Source: Candidatus Amarolinea dominans
Lineage (GTDB): Bacteria; Chloroflexota; Anaerolineae; SSC4; Amarolineaceae
Length of the DNA stretch: 64,000 bases
Assembly (NCBI GenBank): GCA_016719785.1
Contig: JADJYJ010000010.1
Location: 62,001 to 126,000, forward strand
Reading direction: 5' to 3'
Part shown: piece by piece, positions 1-8,493 of the stretch
How positions within the stretch are numbered: the stretch's first letter is position 1
Layout of the letters: every line of letters starts with the position of its first letter
The notes under the pieces: generated by a model
What the model was told of the DNA's origin: nothing
Database searches by the model: none
Seen by the model: the letters and a program-made list of their open reading frames with translations, nothing else
Translations under genes and position numbers: made by a program

Positions 1-128
1 GCCATGAAGCCGGCATTGGACAGGGAGAGCAGGCCGGTTGCAAGGGTCAGGTAGATGCTCAGCCCCAGGGCGATGTTGATGAGGGTGAAGTTGACGAGGG
101 AGATGTGGTTGCTGATGAACGCAGGCAT
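1..128 (-). CDS. livM: Branched-chain amino-acid ABC transporter permease, LivM type (partial)
   Basis: Only the first 42 codons lie in the window; the rest runs off the left edge. The start ATG is at 128-126. The visible peptide begins MPAFISNHISLVNFTLINIA and continues with a hydrophobic helix of the kind that opens LivM permeases. It starts 14 nt downstream of the livH stop on the same strand, which fits the usual livJ-livH-livM order. Identity rests on this N-terminus and on context. Confidence 0.7.
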   Translation of the reverse strand, partial: MPAFISNHISLVNFTLINIALGLSIYLTLATGLLSLSNAGFM

Positions 129-142
129 GTCTCAACTCCTCA

Positions 143-1198
143 TCAGGCGCGTACGCTGCTGCTGCGGCCGAGGATGCCGCTGGGACGCACGAGCAGGACC
201 AAGATGAGCAGGGCAAAGACGAAGGCATCGCGGAAGCTGCTGTCAAGGTAGGCCACACTCAAGACACGAATCATGCCCACCAGAAAGGCCGCCACGGCCG
301 CGCCGCCGATGCTGCCCATGCCGCCCACGATGATGACGGTCAGCCCGGCCAGTTCCACCTCGTTGCCCATGGTTGGCTCCAGGCGGTTGAAGGCCAGGCC
401 CAGCAGTACGCCGGCCGCGCCGGCCAGCGCACCAGAGAGGAAAAATGTCTGCGCCACCACCCAGTCTACGTTGATGCCGAGCAGGCGGGCCGTGCGTTCA
501 TTCCAGGCGATGGCGCGAATGGCGCGCCCCAGGGATGTGCGTTCGATGAGCAGGCGCAGGGTGAGCATCAGGCTGAGGGCAAGGACAAGAACCAGAACCT
601 GAATCGGCGCAATGACCGCGCGCCCGAAGAGGGACAGGGGGGCGGTGGGGAAAATCTCAGGGGGAAAGCGGGAGACCTGCGCACCAAAAACGCCCTGCGC
701 CACGCTGATGAAGATGATGGACGCGCCGATCGAGGAAATCATCGGCGCCAGGCGCGGCACCGGCGCCTGGCGCAGCGGCCGGATCGCGCGATAGTCAAGC
801 ACGATGCCGGCCAGCGCCAGCGCGGCGCCGGCGCCGAGCAGGATCATCCCCCAGGGCGCGGGCCAGGCGCCGATGATGCCGAGCAGTAAAAGGATGAAGC
901 CGGCCCAGAGCACCAGGCCGCCCATCGTCAAGCTGCGTAGCGGTTTGAACGCGAGGCGATCGAGCAGAATCGCCAGCAGGCCCGCGCCGATCATGGCTAG
1001 CGGAATAGAAACCCACAGCGGCCAGCCCAACTGCGTGACACACAAGAACGCGATGAACGCGCCCCACATGTAGTTGGCGCCGTGTGCCAGGTTGACGATA
1101 TCGAGCACCCCAAAGACCAGGGTGTAGCCCATGGCAAACAGTGCCAGGGCAGCCCCTTGCCAGATACCGTTGATGAGCTGCTGTGGGAGTTGTTCCAT
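143..1198 (-). CDS. livH: Branched-chain amino-acid ABC transporter permease LivH (with internal insertion)
   Basis: Inner-membrane permease of a LIV-type importer for branched-chain amino acids or related substrates, 351 aa. The N-terminus (GYTLVFGVLDIVNLAHG) and the C-terminal GGMGSIGGA segment are typical LivH signatures. Family members are usually about 290-310 aa. The excess is an insertion of about 55 residues (about 89-143) that adds a hydrophobic hairpin and ends in a second copy of the RLAFKPLR-type loop (YRAIRPLR). The gene follows livJ by 17 nt and precedes livM by 14 nt, so the three are one operon. Confidence 0.93.
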   Translation of the reverse strand: MEQLPQQLINGIWQGAALALFAMGYTLVFGVLDIVNLAHGANYMWGAFIAFLCVTQLGWPLWVSIPLAMIGAGLLAILLDRLAFKPLRSLTMGGLVLWAGFILLLLGIIGAWPAPWGMILLGAGAALALAGIVLDYRAIRPLRQAPVPRLAPMISSIGASIIFISVAQGVFGAQVSRFPPEIFPTAPLSLFGRAVIAPIQVLVLVLALSLMLTLRLLIERTSLGRAIRAIAWNERTARLLGINVDWVVAQTFFLSGALAGAAGVLLGLAFNRLEPTMGNEVELAGLTVIIVGGMGSIGGAAVAAFLVGMIRVLSVAYLDSSFRDAFVFALLILVLLVRPSGILGRSSSVRA

Positions 1199-1215
1199 AA
1201 CTGTGCCAGTCTGCC

Positions 1216-2370
1216 CTACTTGAACAGATCGAACTTGCCGTCCTTGACCACCTGCACGATCGGGGCATGCACAGGGTCGCGGCTGGCGGCGAAGGAGAAC
1301 TTACCGAGCACGGTGTCCGCGTCCTTGACCTGTGCCAGGGTATCGCGAATTGCCTGCCCCTCCGCCTTGCCTGCGTTCTTGATGGCCGAGGCCATGATGT
1401 AGACCGCGGCATAGGCCTGCGCGGCGAACTGGTCGGGATTGGCGCCGTACTTGGCGTTGTAGGCCTTGACGAAATCCTGGTTGCCAGGCGCGTCGGAGTT
1501 GACGAACCAGGCCGCGCCGGAGATGGCGCCCTCAGCGGCCGCGCCGGCCAACTGCGCCAGTTTGGGCGAGTTGAAGCCGTTGCCGCCAATGAAACGAACG
1601 CTATCGGGAATGCCGAGCTGTCGGCCCTGGGACATGATGCCCGCCGCTTCTTCTGCCAGCGCGGAGACCACGATGGCCTCGGGGTTCAGCGACTTGATCT
1701 TGGTCAACTGCGCCGAGAAGTCGGTGTCACCTTTTTTGAACGTCTCGGTGGTCAAGATCTCGATGCCTTCGGCGTCCAGGGCAGCCTTGAAGGCATCATA
1801 GCCGCTCTTGGTAAAGGCGTCGTCGTCACCGTAGAGAACGGCCACCCGCTTGTAGCCCAGCTTGGCTTTGGTCATCTTGATCGTGTTGGGAATCACGGAC
1901 GCCTCAGGCAAGCTGTTGCGGAAGATGAAATCGCCAATTTCGACGATGCCGGCGGCCGTGTTGGAGGTGGCCAGCACCACTACCTTCTTCTCCTGGGCGA
2001 TGGGGTCGGCGGCCTTGGCCGAGTTGGACAGGGTCGGCCCAAAAATGGCGATGACTTTATCCTGGTTGATCAGCTTCTCGAACGCGGCGATGGCGCCTTC
2101 TTTCGTTGAGCGATCATCCTCAGTTATCAACTTGATCGTGGCTTTGCCTAGCAAGCCAGCCTTGTTGATTTCCTCTACCGCCATCTCGGCCGCCTGTTTT
2201 TGTGACGGGCCATAGATGGCGGCCGCGCCGGTCAGTGACCAGACGGCGCCAATGGCGATCTCTCCGCTCAGGCCGTCGGGCGCCGGCGCAGGCTGAGTTG
2301 CCACCTGTGCGCAGCCCGCGAGGAGCAGCGCCGCCACTAACAATAGAGAAACAAGACGAATGTTCCGCAT
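1216..2370 (-). CDS. livJ: ABC transporter substrate-binding lipoprotein, LivJ family
   Basis: Periplasmic-binding-protein-type receptor delivering amino acids to LivH/LivM, 384 aa. It begins with a lipoprotein signal peptide ending in the lipobox LLAGC (Cys20), followed by the type I binding-protein fold (GAVWSLTGAAAIYGPSQK near residue 40; later a GDDDAFTKSGYDAFK segment). The chosen ATG has GGAGG nine nt upstream. The frame stays open far upstream, but that part contains the promoter and is not coding. It is first in the operon, behind a TTGACG/TATGAT promoter. Substrate specificity within the Leu/Ile/Val-amide-urea group cannot be read from sequence. Confidence 0.92.
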   Translation of the reverse strand: MRNIRLVSLLLVAALLLAGCAQVATQPAPAPDGLSGEIAIGAVWSLTGAAAIYGPSQKQAAEMAVEEINKAGLLGKATIKLITEDDRSTKEGAIAAFEKLINQDKVIAIFGPTLSNSAKAADPIAQEKKVVVLATSNTAAGIVEIGDFIFRNSLPEASVIPNTIKMTKAKLGYKRVAVLYGDDDAFTKSGYDAFKAALDAEGIEILTTETFKKGDTDFSAQLTKIKSLNPEAIVVSALAEEAAGIMSQGRQLGIPDSVRFIGGNGFNSPKLAQLAGAAAEGAISGAAWFVNSDAPGNQDFVKAYNAKYGANPDQFAAQAYAAVYIMASAIKNAGKAEGQAIRDTLAQVKDADTVLGKFSFAASRDPVHAPIVQVVKDGKFDLFK

Positions 2371-2446
2371 AGTCTTCCCTCCATGGAGCAAAAAGCAAAC
2401 AGATTGTTGTGTTCTATCATGATTGGGAGTCTTTGAGGTAGGCGCA

Positions 2447-2475
2447 ATCATACCACAGGCGCCAGAACCCGTCAA
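2447..2475 (-). promoter_or_regulatory. sigma-A-like promoter of the liv operon
   Basis: On the minus strand, TTGACG, a 17-bp spacer and TATGAT. The predicted start is near 2440, giving a leader of about 70 nt before livJ. It lies back to back with the metF promoter. Confidence 0.6.
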
Positions 2476-2488
2476 AGTCAAGTCAGTT

Positions 2489-2518
2489 TTGGAAGAATGC
2501 TTGTGTGTGGTGTATGAT
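2489..2518 (+). promoter_or_regulatory. sigma-A-like promoter of metF
   Basis: TTGGAA, an 18-bp spacer and TATGAT, with a predicted start near 2525, just upstream of the metF start codons. No riboswitch-sized leader remains between promoter and gene. Confidence 0.5.
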
Positions 2519-2559
2519 AGCGGCTGATTCGTACAGGGAGTGAGGTGACAAGGACAACT

Positions 2560-3438
2560 ATGACGCAGTTCAAGGACATCTACGCGGGTCGCAAACCGGC
2601 CCTCTCGGTTGAGATTTTTCCGCCCAAGACAGAGCAGAGTTGGGCGAACCTGCAGACCGAGCTGACGCACCTGGTGGCGCACCGGCCGGCGTTCGTTTCG
2701 GTGACTTACGGCGCGGGCGGTTCGACCCGCCCGAAAACGTTGGAGCTGGTCGAGATGATCCATACGCGTTTCCAGGTGATGAGCGTGCCCCACTTCACCT
2801 GCGTTGGCTCCTCGCGTGACGATGTGCGCGACTATGTGGATCGCGTACTGGCGCAGGGCGTGCGTAACCTGGTGGCGCTGCGCGGTGATCCGCCGCAGGG
2901 GGACGCGCAGTTTGCGCCTGTGCCCGACGGTTTTCGCTATGCCAACGACCTGGTGGCGTTTATCAAGGGCTATACCGCTGAACTGGACATTGCGGTGGCC
3001 GGCTACCCGGAGGGGCATGTCGAGTGCCGCCATTTAGTGCAGGATGTGGAAAACTTGAAGCGCAAGGTTGATGCCGGCGCGTCAGTGGTGTTGACGCAGC
3101 TCTTCTATGGCAATGCCGACTTCTTGCGCTTTCGCGACGAGGCCACGCGCGCGGGGATCAAGGCGCCTATCGTTCCGGGGATCATGCCCATTACCAGGTT
3201 TTCGCAGATTCAACGCATCACCTCTCTGTGCGGGGCGCACATCCCCGATGCGTTGAGTGCGGCGTTGCTGCGCCATGAGGACGGCAGCCCCGCGCAGCAA
3301 GCAGCCGGCATCGAGTATACCATCGAGCAGTGTCGCGAACTCCTGGATCATGGCGTGCCTGGCCTGCATGTGTTCACCTTGAACAACAACCACGCCACCT
3401 CGCGGCTGGTTGATGCGCTGGGGTCCTACTTCGACTGA
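2560..3438 (+). CDS. metF: 5,10-methylenetetrahydrofolate reductase
   Basis: Flavoprotein reducing 5,10-methylene-THF to 5-methyl-THF, the methyl donor for methionine synthesis; 292 aa as drawn, normal MetF length. Family signatures: SVEIFPPKT near the N-terminus, a VTYGAGGS loop, the LRGDPP motif, and a C-terminal GLHVFTLN strand. The ATG at 2560 has AAGGA six nt upstream; an in-frame GTG at 2545 with GGGAG before it would add five residues. Its end overlaps the end of the convergent phosphatidyltransferase gene by 13 nt. Confidence 0.93.
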   Translation: MTQFKDIYAGRKPALSVEIFPPKTEQSWANLQTELTHLVAHRPAFVSVTYGAGGSTRPKTLELVEMIHTRFQVMSVPHFTCVGSSRDDVRDYVDRVLAQGVRNLVALRGDPPQGDAQFAPVPDGFRYANDLVAFIKGYTAELDIAVAGYPEGHVECRHLVQDVENLKRKVDAGASVVLTQLFYGNADFLRFRDEATRAGIKAPIVPGIMPITRFSQIQRITSLCGAHIPDALSAALLRHEDGSPAQQAAGIEYTIEQCRELLDHGVPGLHVFTLNNNHATSRLVDALGSYFD

Positions 3439-4172
3439 AGCTGGCGCCGCCGGCCGGCCCCAACGGACAGGTAGAGGCTGAGGGCCACGTAATAGCTGAT
3501 GCACAGCATCGAGCCGAGCATGACCCAGGGGGCCACACGCGGATGCTGCGCCAGGGCGGCAACGGTCAAAACACCCCACACGGAAAGCACTGCCAACGTT
3601 ACGTGCCGATAGGCCTGCGTGCGTGACGGATAAATATAGCGCACCGGCACAAAGACCAGGATGACCAAAACGATCACGATCGCCAGGTTGACCTGCGGGC
3701 TGAGACCCCACAGAAACAGATAGAGCACGACGACGTTCCAGTAGGAGGGAAATCCGGTGAAGAAATGGTCTTCGGTCTTTGCGTCGGCCTGGCAGAACTG
3801 ATAAGCGGAGGCCAGCAAGATCAGCACCGCGCCCGTCGTGGCCAGCTGGGGTGGGAATAGATCCGCTTCAACCAAAAAGAAGGCCGGCACCACCACGTAC
3901 GTCAGATAGTCAACCACGTTGTCCAACAGCGCACCGTCGAAGCCCGGCAGCGCGCCCTTGACTTGCAGCCGCCGCGCCAGGGTGCCATCCAGGCTGTCAA
4001 CCGCGACGGCAATGGCCATCCACAGAAACGTCAAGAGCCAATCATGATTCTGAATGGCCAGCAGGGCCAGGAAGCCCCAGGCGACGCCACTGGCAGTGAA
4101 CAGATGAACGCCCCACGCGGCAACCTTGCGGCTGTTGCGAATGGCGATCGTATCTCCCTCGATTAGCGACAT
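3426..4172 (-). CDS. CDP-alcohol phosphatidyltransferase, phosphatidylcholine-synthase-like
   Basis: Integral membrane enzyme of the CDP-alcohol phosphotransferase family, 248 aa with about eight hydrophobic segments. The catalytic signature is intact: DSLDGTLARR, then FDGALLDNVVDYLTY, i.e. the DxxDGxxAR...DxxxD Mg/CMP-binding pattern. The PGFDGALLDNVVDYLTYVVVP context is closest to bacterial phosphatidylcholine synthases (Pcs), which condense CDP-diacylglycerol with choline, rather than to PgsA or PssA. The ATG at 4172 has GAGGTG six nt upstream and is preferred to an in-frame TTG 33 nt earlier. The substrate assignment is from family resemblance only. Confidence 0.8.
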   Translation of the reverse strand: MSLIEGDTIAIRNSRKVAAWGVHLFTASGVAWGFLALLAIQNHDWLLTFLWMAIAVAVDSLDGTLARRLQVKGALPGFDGALLDNVVDYLTYVVVPAFFLVEADLFPPQLATTGAVLILLASAYQFCQADAKTEDHFFTGFPSYWNVVVLYLFLWGLSPQVNLAIVIVLVILVFVPVRYIYPSRTQAYRHVTLAVLSVWGVLTVAALAQHPRVAPWVMLGSMLCISYYVALSLYLSVGAGRRRQLQSK

Positions 4173-4259
4173 ATACACCTCATCGTCTGGTCTGGCAGCG
4201 GTCAAGAATGTACCGCGCCGTAAGGCATCACCCCGTTCCGTGCCAGCAAGCGGGGGTCG

Positions 4260-5303
4260 TTACTGTTGCAGTGGCTTGAGCAAGACGTCAGTCACATCTT
4301 GAGGCACCGGACCGCGCAGCACGATTTCAGGCCATAGTTCAACCGGGGGATTCAAAGTCACCTGACGCGACAGGCGGATCGTATTCAGATCATCATGCAG
4401 GTAGCGGCGACGCCCACAATGCCGAGCATCGCATCGAGGGTTGAAATTCGCACCACAGTCCTTCCAGGGGCAGGTGCGGCCCAGGTAATTTCCTTGATTA
4501 TCGGCCAGAAAGATATCACCACTGCAATGCAAGCTCTGTACGAAGGCACGCCAACGCCGCCCGAGCCTGGCCAGGGTTGCCAGGTTGGACTCGTCTTCCA
4601 CCGATACCAGGAGATCAGCATCGCGCGGGGTTTCGATCTCGGTAGCCAGGGAGCCGATCATGGCAATGCGGGTGACGCCCGGCGCCTTCATGAGTAAACG
4701 GACCAACTCGGACATCTCGCGTAGGAGGCGTATTCGTACAGACGGTATGCCAGTTTCCGGCTCGTGTGCGGATCCGAGCAGTGGCTCGATGTCATAAGCC
4801 GAAAGCCATTCGATGATGCGCTCGCGCATGTGGGCGTTTCTGAAGCGGAACCAGCGTTCGCGTTCATGGCGGTCGCCGGCCAGGGTCTCCTTGAAACGGC
4901 GAAATGCGCCTTGTCCACCGAGGGCATGAGTCAAGGTGTCGCGAAACGGCTCGTCGGCAACGGTGGCGATAAATTCTTCGATATCTTCATAACTCTTGCG
5001 CGAATCGGCACGCGGCACGCGCAAAGTGCGCTGGCCCAGGTTCATTTCCAGTTCATGCACGGCCTGGAGAGAGACGGACGTGACCTCACCCCGTGCAACC
5101 TGGGCGAACGTGGCGGCAAAATCTGCGCTGGTGACATTCGGCTGGCGACTTAGCTCATCATATATCCTGGCCCATGTACGACGGTCTTCAGTGCGTACCT
5201 GGATGACTGCGCCATTGACAGTATCGAGATAATAGGTGGTTACTCCCGACACATCTTCGATAGCAAAATCTAGCGCCGACAGATCCACCTTGAGTTTACG
5301 CAT
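4260..5303 (-). CDS. UPF0158-like protein fused to a nucleotidyltransferase-like domain
   Basis: 347-aa cytosolic protein of unknown function. Residues about 1-140 resemble UPF0158 proteins (start RKLKVDLSALDFAIEDV, then YYLDTVNGAVIQV). Residues about 200-270 carry a nucleotidyltransferase-like core, MIGSLATEIETPRDADLLVSV, a GS...DxD arrangement as in pol-beta/MNT folds. Near the C-terminus, CPWKDCG followed by CDARHCGRR could bind zinc. The ATG chosen lies 11 nt after AAGGAG; an upstream in-frame GTG overlaps that ribosome-binding site. It appears monocistronic. Confidence 0.75.
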   Translation of the reverse strand: MRKLKVDLSALDFAIEDVSGVTTYYLDTVNGAVIQVRTEDRRTWARIYDELSRQPNVTSADFAATFAQVARGEVTSVSLQAVHELEMNLGQRTLRVPRADSRKSYEDIEEFIATVADEPFRDTLTHALGGQGAFRRFKETLAGDRHERERWFRFRNAHMRERIIEWLSAYDIEPLLGSAHEPETGIPSVRIRLLREMSELVRLLMKAPGVTRIAMIGSLATEIETPRDADLLVSVEDESNLATLARLGRRWRAFVQSLHCSGDIFLADNQGNYLGRTCPWKDCGANFNPRCDARHCGRRRYLHDDLNTIRLSRQVTLNPPVELWPEIVLRGPVPQDVTDVLLKPLQQ

Positions 5304-5355
5304 GGTTCGGGACACTCCTTCACGAGGGATCGCTTACGTTTTCTATCTTTAACTT

Positions 5356-5384
5356 TCTTTAACTTGAGACTGGTTTGAGTTCAA
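5356..5384 (-). promoter_or_regulatory. Candidate promoter of the UPF0158 fusion gene
   Basis: Minus strand TTGAAC, 17-bp spacer, TAAAGA. The remainder of the 5304-5520 gap is AT-rich with a short tandem 'ctttaactt' repeat and no gene. Confidence 0.35.
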
Positions 5385-5520
5385 TCAATCGTGCACGCGC
5401 CGCCGACTTGAGGGTCGAGTAGAACACGTGGATCGAGGGTCAAGACGTAGACGCCGTTAAGTAGTTTACATGGTCAACCACAGGCTGTCAAGATAACTGA
5501 GGTGGGTCAATTGGCAAGAG

Positions 5521-6486
5521 TTAGTCGCTGAGTCCTTGTGAACGAAACCAGAGGACCATGGCGATCGGCGTCAACACCATGATGCCGATACTGAACCAAA
5601 ACGCCAGCGGCTCATGAAACGGCAGGCTTTCGAAGTTCATGCCGAAGAAGCCGCTCAAGAAGGTGAGCGGCAAGAAGATGGTCGAAATCACGGTCAGACG
5701 GCGCATGACTTCATTCAAGGCGTTGCTCTGTACCGACAAATAGGCATCCAGCGCGCTTGAAAGCAGATCACGATAGATGTCAATGCTGTCCAGGACACGG
5801 ACGGTGTGATCGTACACATCCTGGAAATAGATAACGGAACCGGCTGGCAAGATGGGCGGGTCGCGGCGCATCAACACGTTGAAGACATCGCGCTGAGGCC
5901 CCACCACTCGCCGCAGCGCCAGCAGGTCCTTCTTCAGCGTGAAAATGTCGTTGAGTGCATCACGGTTGAAACGCTCGAAGATCTTCTCCTCCAGCACATC
6001 TACACGTTCGGCCACGGCGTCAATCAGCGGGAAATACTCATCCACCAACCCGTCCATAATGGCGTACAACACCGCCCCCAGGTCCGAACCGACAGACTCG
6101 GTGCTGTGTTCCCAGCGCTCCAGCGCGGCTTGTAGCTCAGGCGCCGGCTCGGCATGGACCGTCACGACGTAGTTCTTGCCCAGGAAGATGGCGATCTCGC
6201 GTAACCCAATGCTCTCCAGATCCGCATTCAGGTTCGCGCCGTAGACGACGATAAAGTAATGGTGGCCGTAAACCTCGATCTTCGGGCGTTGATGGCGATG
6301 CTCGATGTCTTCCAGGGCCAGCGGGTGAAAGTTGAAATGCGTGTGCAGCACCTGGCGATCCGCCGCCGTCGGCGCGACCATGTCTATCCAAACCAGCGCG
6401 TCCGAGCGCGCAATGAGATCTCCGATCTGTTCGGAGTTCGAATAGGTGGAAAATTCACCCTGACACAAGGCCTTGATCGTAAGCAT
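5521..6486 (-). CDS. corA: Magnesium/cobalt transporter CorA
   Basis: Divalent-cation channel of the CorA family, 321 aa as drawn. A long soluble N-terminal domain (ALEDIEHRHQRPKIEVYGHHYF) is followed by a stalk helix and two C-terminal membrane helices with the selectivity motif GMN inside FLSGFFGMNFESLPF. The reading frame extends 51 codons further upstream, but a consensus minus-strand promoter lies inside that extension, so the ATG at 6486 (GGGGTG about 9 nt upstream) is preferred; it also gives the normal family length. Divergent from the MFS gene. Confidence 0.92.
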   Translation of the reverse strand: MLTIKALCQGEFSTYSNSEQIGDLIARSDALVWIDMVAPTAADRQVLHTHFNFHPLALEDIEHRHQRPKIEVYGHHYFIVVYGANLNADLESIGLREIAIFLGKNYVVTVHAEPAPELQAALERWEHSTESVGSDLGAVLYAIMDGLVDEYFPLIDAVAERVDVLEEKIFERFNRDALNDIFTLKKDLLALRRVVGPQRDVFNVLMRRDPPILPAGSVIYFQDVYDHTVRVLDSIDIYRDLLSSALDAYLSVQSNALNEVMRRLTVISTIFLPLTFLSGFFGMNFESLPFHEPLAFWFSIGIMVLTPIAMVLWFRSQGLSD

Positions 6487-6538
6487 GGTTGACGGCACCC
6501 CGTTGACTTGCACCGGATTGGGATTTTTTCGGAAGCCC

Positions 6539-6567
6539 ATTATAGACTGATTGCCAAGAAGGGGCAA
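6539..6567 (-). promoter_or_regulatory. corA promoter (overlaps the MFS promoter)
   Basis: Minus strand TTGCCC, 17-bp spacer, perfect TATAAT. It shares most of its length with the divergent MFS promoter on the other strand, so polymerase binding at the two should be mutually exclusive. Confidence 0.65.
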
Positions 6568-6579
6568 GCCTGCTATAAT
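6551..6579 (+). promoter_or_regulatory. MFS transporter promoter (overlaps the corA promoter)
   Basis: TTGCCA, 17-bp spacer, perfect TATAAT, predicted start near 6586. Confidence 0.7.
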
Positions 6580-6641
6580 GGGCGCCGAGTGCAAAGCGTC
6601 GCCAGTTGGCGGCGTTTTCTTGTGTGGGAGGATGGTCACGA

Positions 6642-7904
6642 ATGTCAGCCTACGTGCTACGCCATTATCGCTATAACTTCGCCGTCAATGTGCTGGATGG
6701 CGGCTTTTTTGTGTTCGGTGTCGGCTTTGCCTCCTGGGTCACCGTTTTTCCCCTTTTCGTCAGTCACTTGACCGATTCGGCTCTGCTCATCGGTCTCATT
6801 CCGGCGGTCCACACCGTGTTTTGGCAGTTACCCCAGGTGTTCACGGCGCGCGCCGTGGCCTCACGTGCGCGGCTGAAGCCCGCGGTTGTGACCCTGACTA
6901 TCGTTGAGCGCTTTCCGTATGTCCTCTTCGGCGTTCTGGCCCTGCAACTGGCGCGCTTGAGTTCCACCCAGGCCCTGATCATCACGTTTGCCCTTTTGAC
7001 GCTTCAGGGTTTGGGCGCCGGCCTGACGGCTAACTTCTGGCAGACCATGATCAGCCGCACCATGCCCCCCACACGCTGGGGCCTGTTCTTCGGCACGCAG
7101 GCCGCGTTTGGCTCGTTGTTGGGCACCGGCAGCGCGGTCGCGGCCGGATGGATTCTCAACGATCAGCCCTACCCGATCAATTTTGCCGTCTGTTTCTTTT
7201 TGTGCGCCGCGGCCATGAGCGTCTCCTGGGTCTTTCTGGCCGCTACCCGCGAACCGCCGGACACGGACACCCCGCCGGCCATGAGTGCGCTCACTTTCCG
7301 CCGCCAGTTGTGGACCATCCTGCGCGTGGATGGCAATTTCCGCTGGTACCTGATCGGTCGGTGGCTACAAAGCATCGTCGTCATTCCCAGTGCTTTCGTC
7401 ACGGTCTACGCGGTCAAGCGATTCAACGCGGACCCTGCGCTCTTGGGCCTTTTAACCGGCAGCCTGATGGTGACGCAGATGGTTGCCAACCCGCTGATGG
7501 GCATGCTCGGAGATCGCTGGGGGCACCGTCAGGCCATGATCGCCGGCACCGTGGCGGCCGTCATCGTGCCGATAGTCGCCTTGCAGGCCCCCACGGTGGG
7601 CTGGCTGTTTGTGATCTTTGTGCTCACCGGCATCAGCAGTGTCTGCTTCTGGCTCGTCGGCATCACCTTTACGCTCCAATTCGGCAGTGCGAAGGATCGT
7701 CCGGCCTACGTGGGCCTGGCTAACACCTTGACCGCACCTTCCGGGGTGCTGGCGCCGCTGCTGGGCGGCTGGGCCATTGACGCTTCGGGCTACCCGGCCA
7801 TGTTCATCCTGGCGCTCGTGGGCGGCATTTTGGCCGTGGCCGTCCTGGCCCTGGCCGTGCATGACCCACACCAGGCGCCAGTCAGTGTGCCCGTGGAGGC
7901 GTAG
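6642..7904 (+). CDS. MFS transporter
   Basis: Major-facilitator-superfamily permease, 420 aa, with twelve predicted membrane helices and the loop 2/3-like basic turns (GDRWGHRQAMIAG in the second half). Substrate unknown; the overall pattern is that of uncharacterised MFS_1 exporters. The ATG at 6642 has GGGAGG ten nt upstream; the in-frame TTG at 6606 is less likely. Convergent with the histidine phosphatase, with a gap of 15 nt. Confidence 0.88.
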   Translation: MSAYVLRHYRYNFAVNVLDGGFFVFGVGFASWVTVFPLFVSHLTDSALLIGLIPAVHTVFWQLPQVFTARAVASRARLKPAVVTLTIVERFPYVLFGVLALQLARLSSTQALIITFALLTLQGLGAGLTANFWQTMISRTMPPTRWGLFFGTQAAFGSLLGTGSAVAAGWILNDQPYPINFAVCFFLCAAAMSVSWVFLAATREPPDTDTPPAMSALTFRRQLWTILRVDGNFRWYLIGRWLQSIVVIPSAFVTVYAVKRFNADPALLGLLTGSLMVTQMVANPLMGMLGDRWGHRQAMIAGTVAAVIVPIVALQAPTVGWLFVIFVLTGISSVCFWLVGITFTLQFGSAKDRPAYVGLANTLTAPSGVLAPLLGGWAIDASGYPAMFILALVGGILAVAVLALAVHDPHQAPVSVPVEA

Positions 7905-7919
7905 ACGCGGCCGACCCGC

Positions 7920-8486
7920 CTACACCCTGACCTGCTCAACGGCCAGGGGATGAAAGAGGAGGGTCGCCTGCCAGGTATCATCCGCCTGCCGCGTGAGTTC
8001 CCAGGCGCCGGCCGGCGGGAGCGGGTTCTGGCGATCGAAGCGCTGCTTGAAAGGCAGCAAGTCGAGGGGTGGGTACACCACGGTGCGCAACAGCACCTCG
8101 ATGGGGCCGCCATGGGAAACCAGCGCCAGCGGTTGCGTAGGCATGGCATCCAGGACGCGACGCTGCCAAAGGGCCAGCATCCGCTGTTCCAGGGCTTCAC
8201 GGCTTTCGCCGCGCGGAATCTCGATCAATCCTGGGTCAATTTCAACCGGCAGCGACAAGCGCTGGCCCAGGATGTCTGCCGTTTGCTGGGCGCGGGCCAT
8301 CTCAGATGAGAAAAGCCGGCCGATGCCGGCGCCGGCCATGTGCGCGGCCAGCAGATGCGCCTCCTGCCGTCCCTGCGCCGTCAATGCCGGGCCAGGCGGC
8401 GTGTCATACGGAATGGTGTGGTCGGCCCAGTCAGGGGTCGCGTGGCGAATCAAGTAGACGATTTGTGAATGTTGATTGAATGACAT
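7920..8486 (-). CDS. Histidine phosphatase (phosphoglycerate-mutase-like) family protein
   Basis: 188-aa cytosolic phosphatase of the branch with a catalytic RHA motif: VYLIRHATPDW at the N-terminus supplies the phosphorylated His, FSSEMARAQQTA the second phosphate pocket and LVSHGGPIEVLL the second His. Related to CobC/GpmB-type enzymes; the substrate cannot be inferred. The ATG lies 7 nt after a TACACT -10 box, so the message is probably leaderless. Confidence 0.88.
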   Translation of the reverse strand: MSFNQHSQIVYLIRHATPDWADHTIPYDTPPGPALTAQGRQEAHLLAAHMAGAGIGRLFSSEMARAQQTADILGQRLSLPVEIDPGLIEIPRGESREALEQRMLALWQRRVLDAMPTQPLALVSHGGPIEVLLRTVVYPPLDLLPFKQRFDRQNPLPPAGAWELTRQADDTWQATLLFHPLAVEQVRV

Positions 8487-8493
8487 GGGCGCG

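Noticed and set aside
2371..3033. N-terminal extension of the LivJ frame upstream of the lipoprotein signal
   Set aside because: It covers the liv promoter and is antisense to metF; the signal peptide and GGAGG define the start at 2370.
6487..6639. N-terminal extension of CorA
   Set aside because: It would require translation through a consensus promoter on the same strand, and relatives begin near the ATG at 6486.
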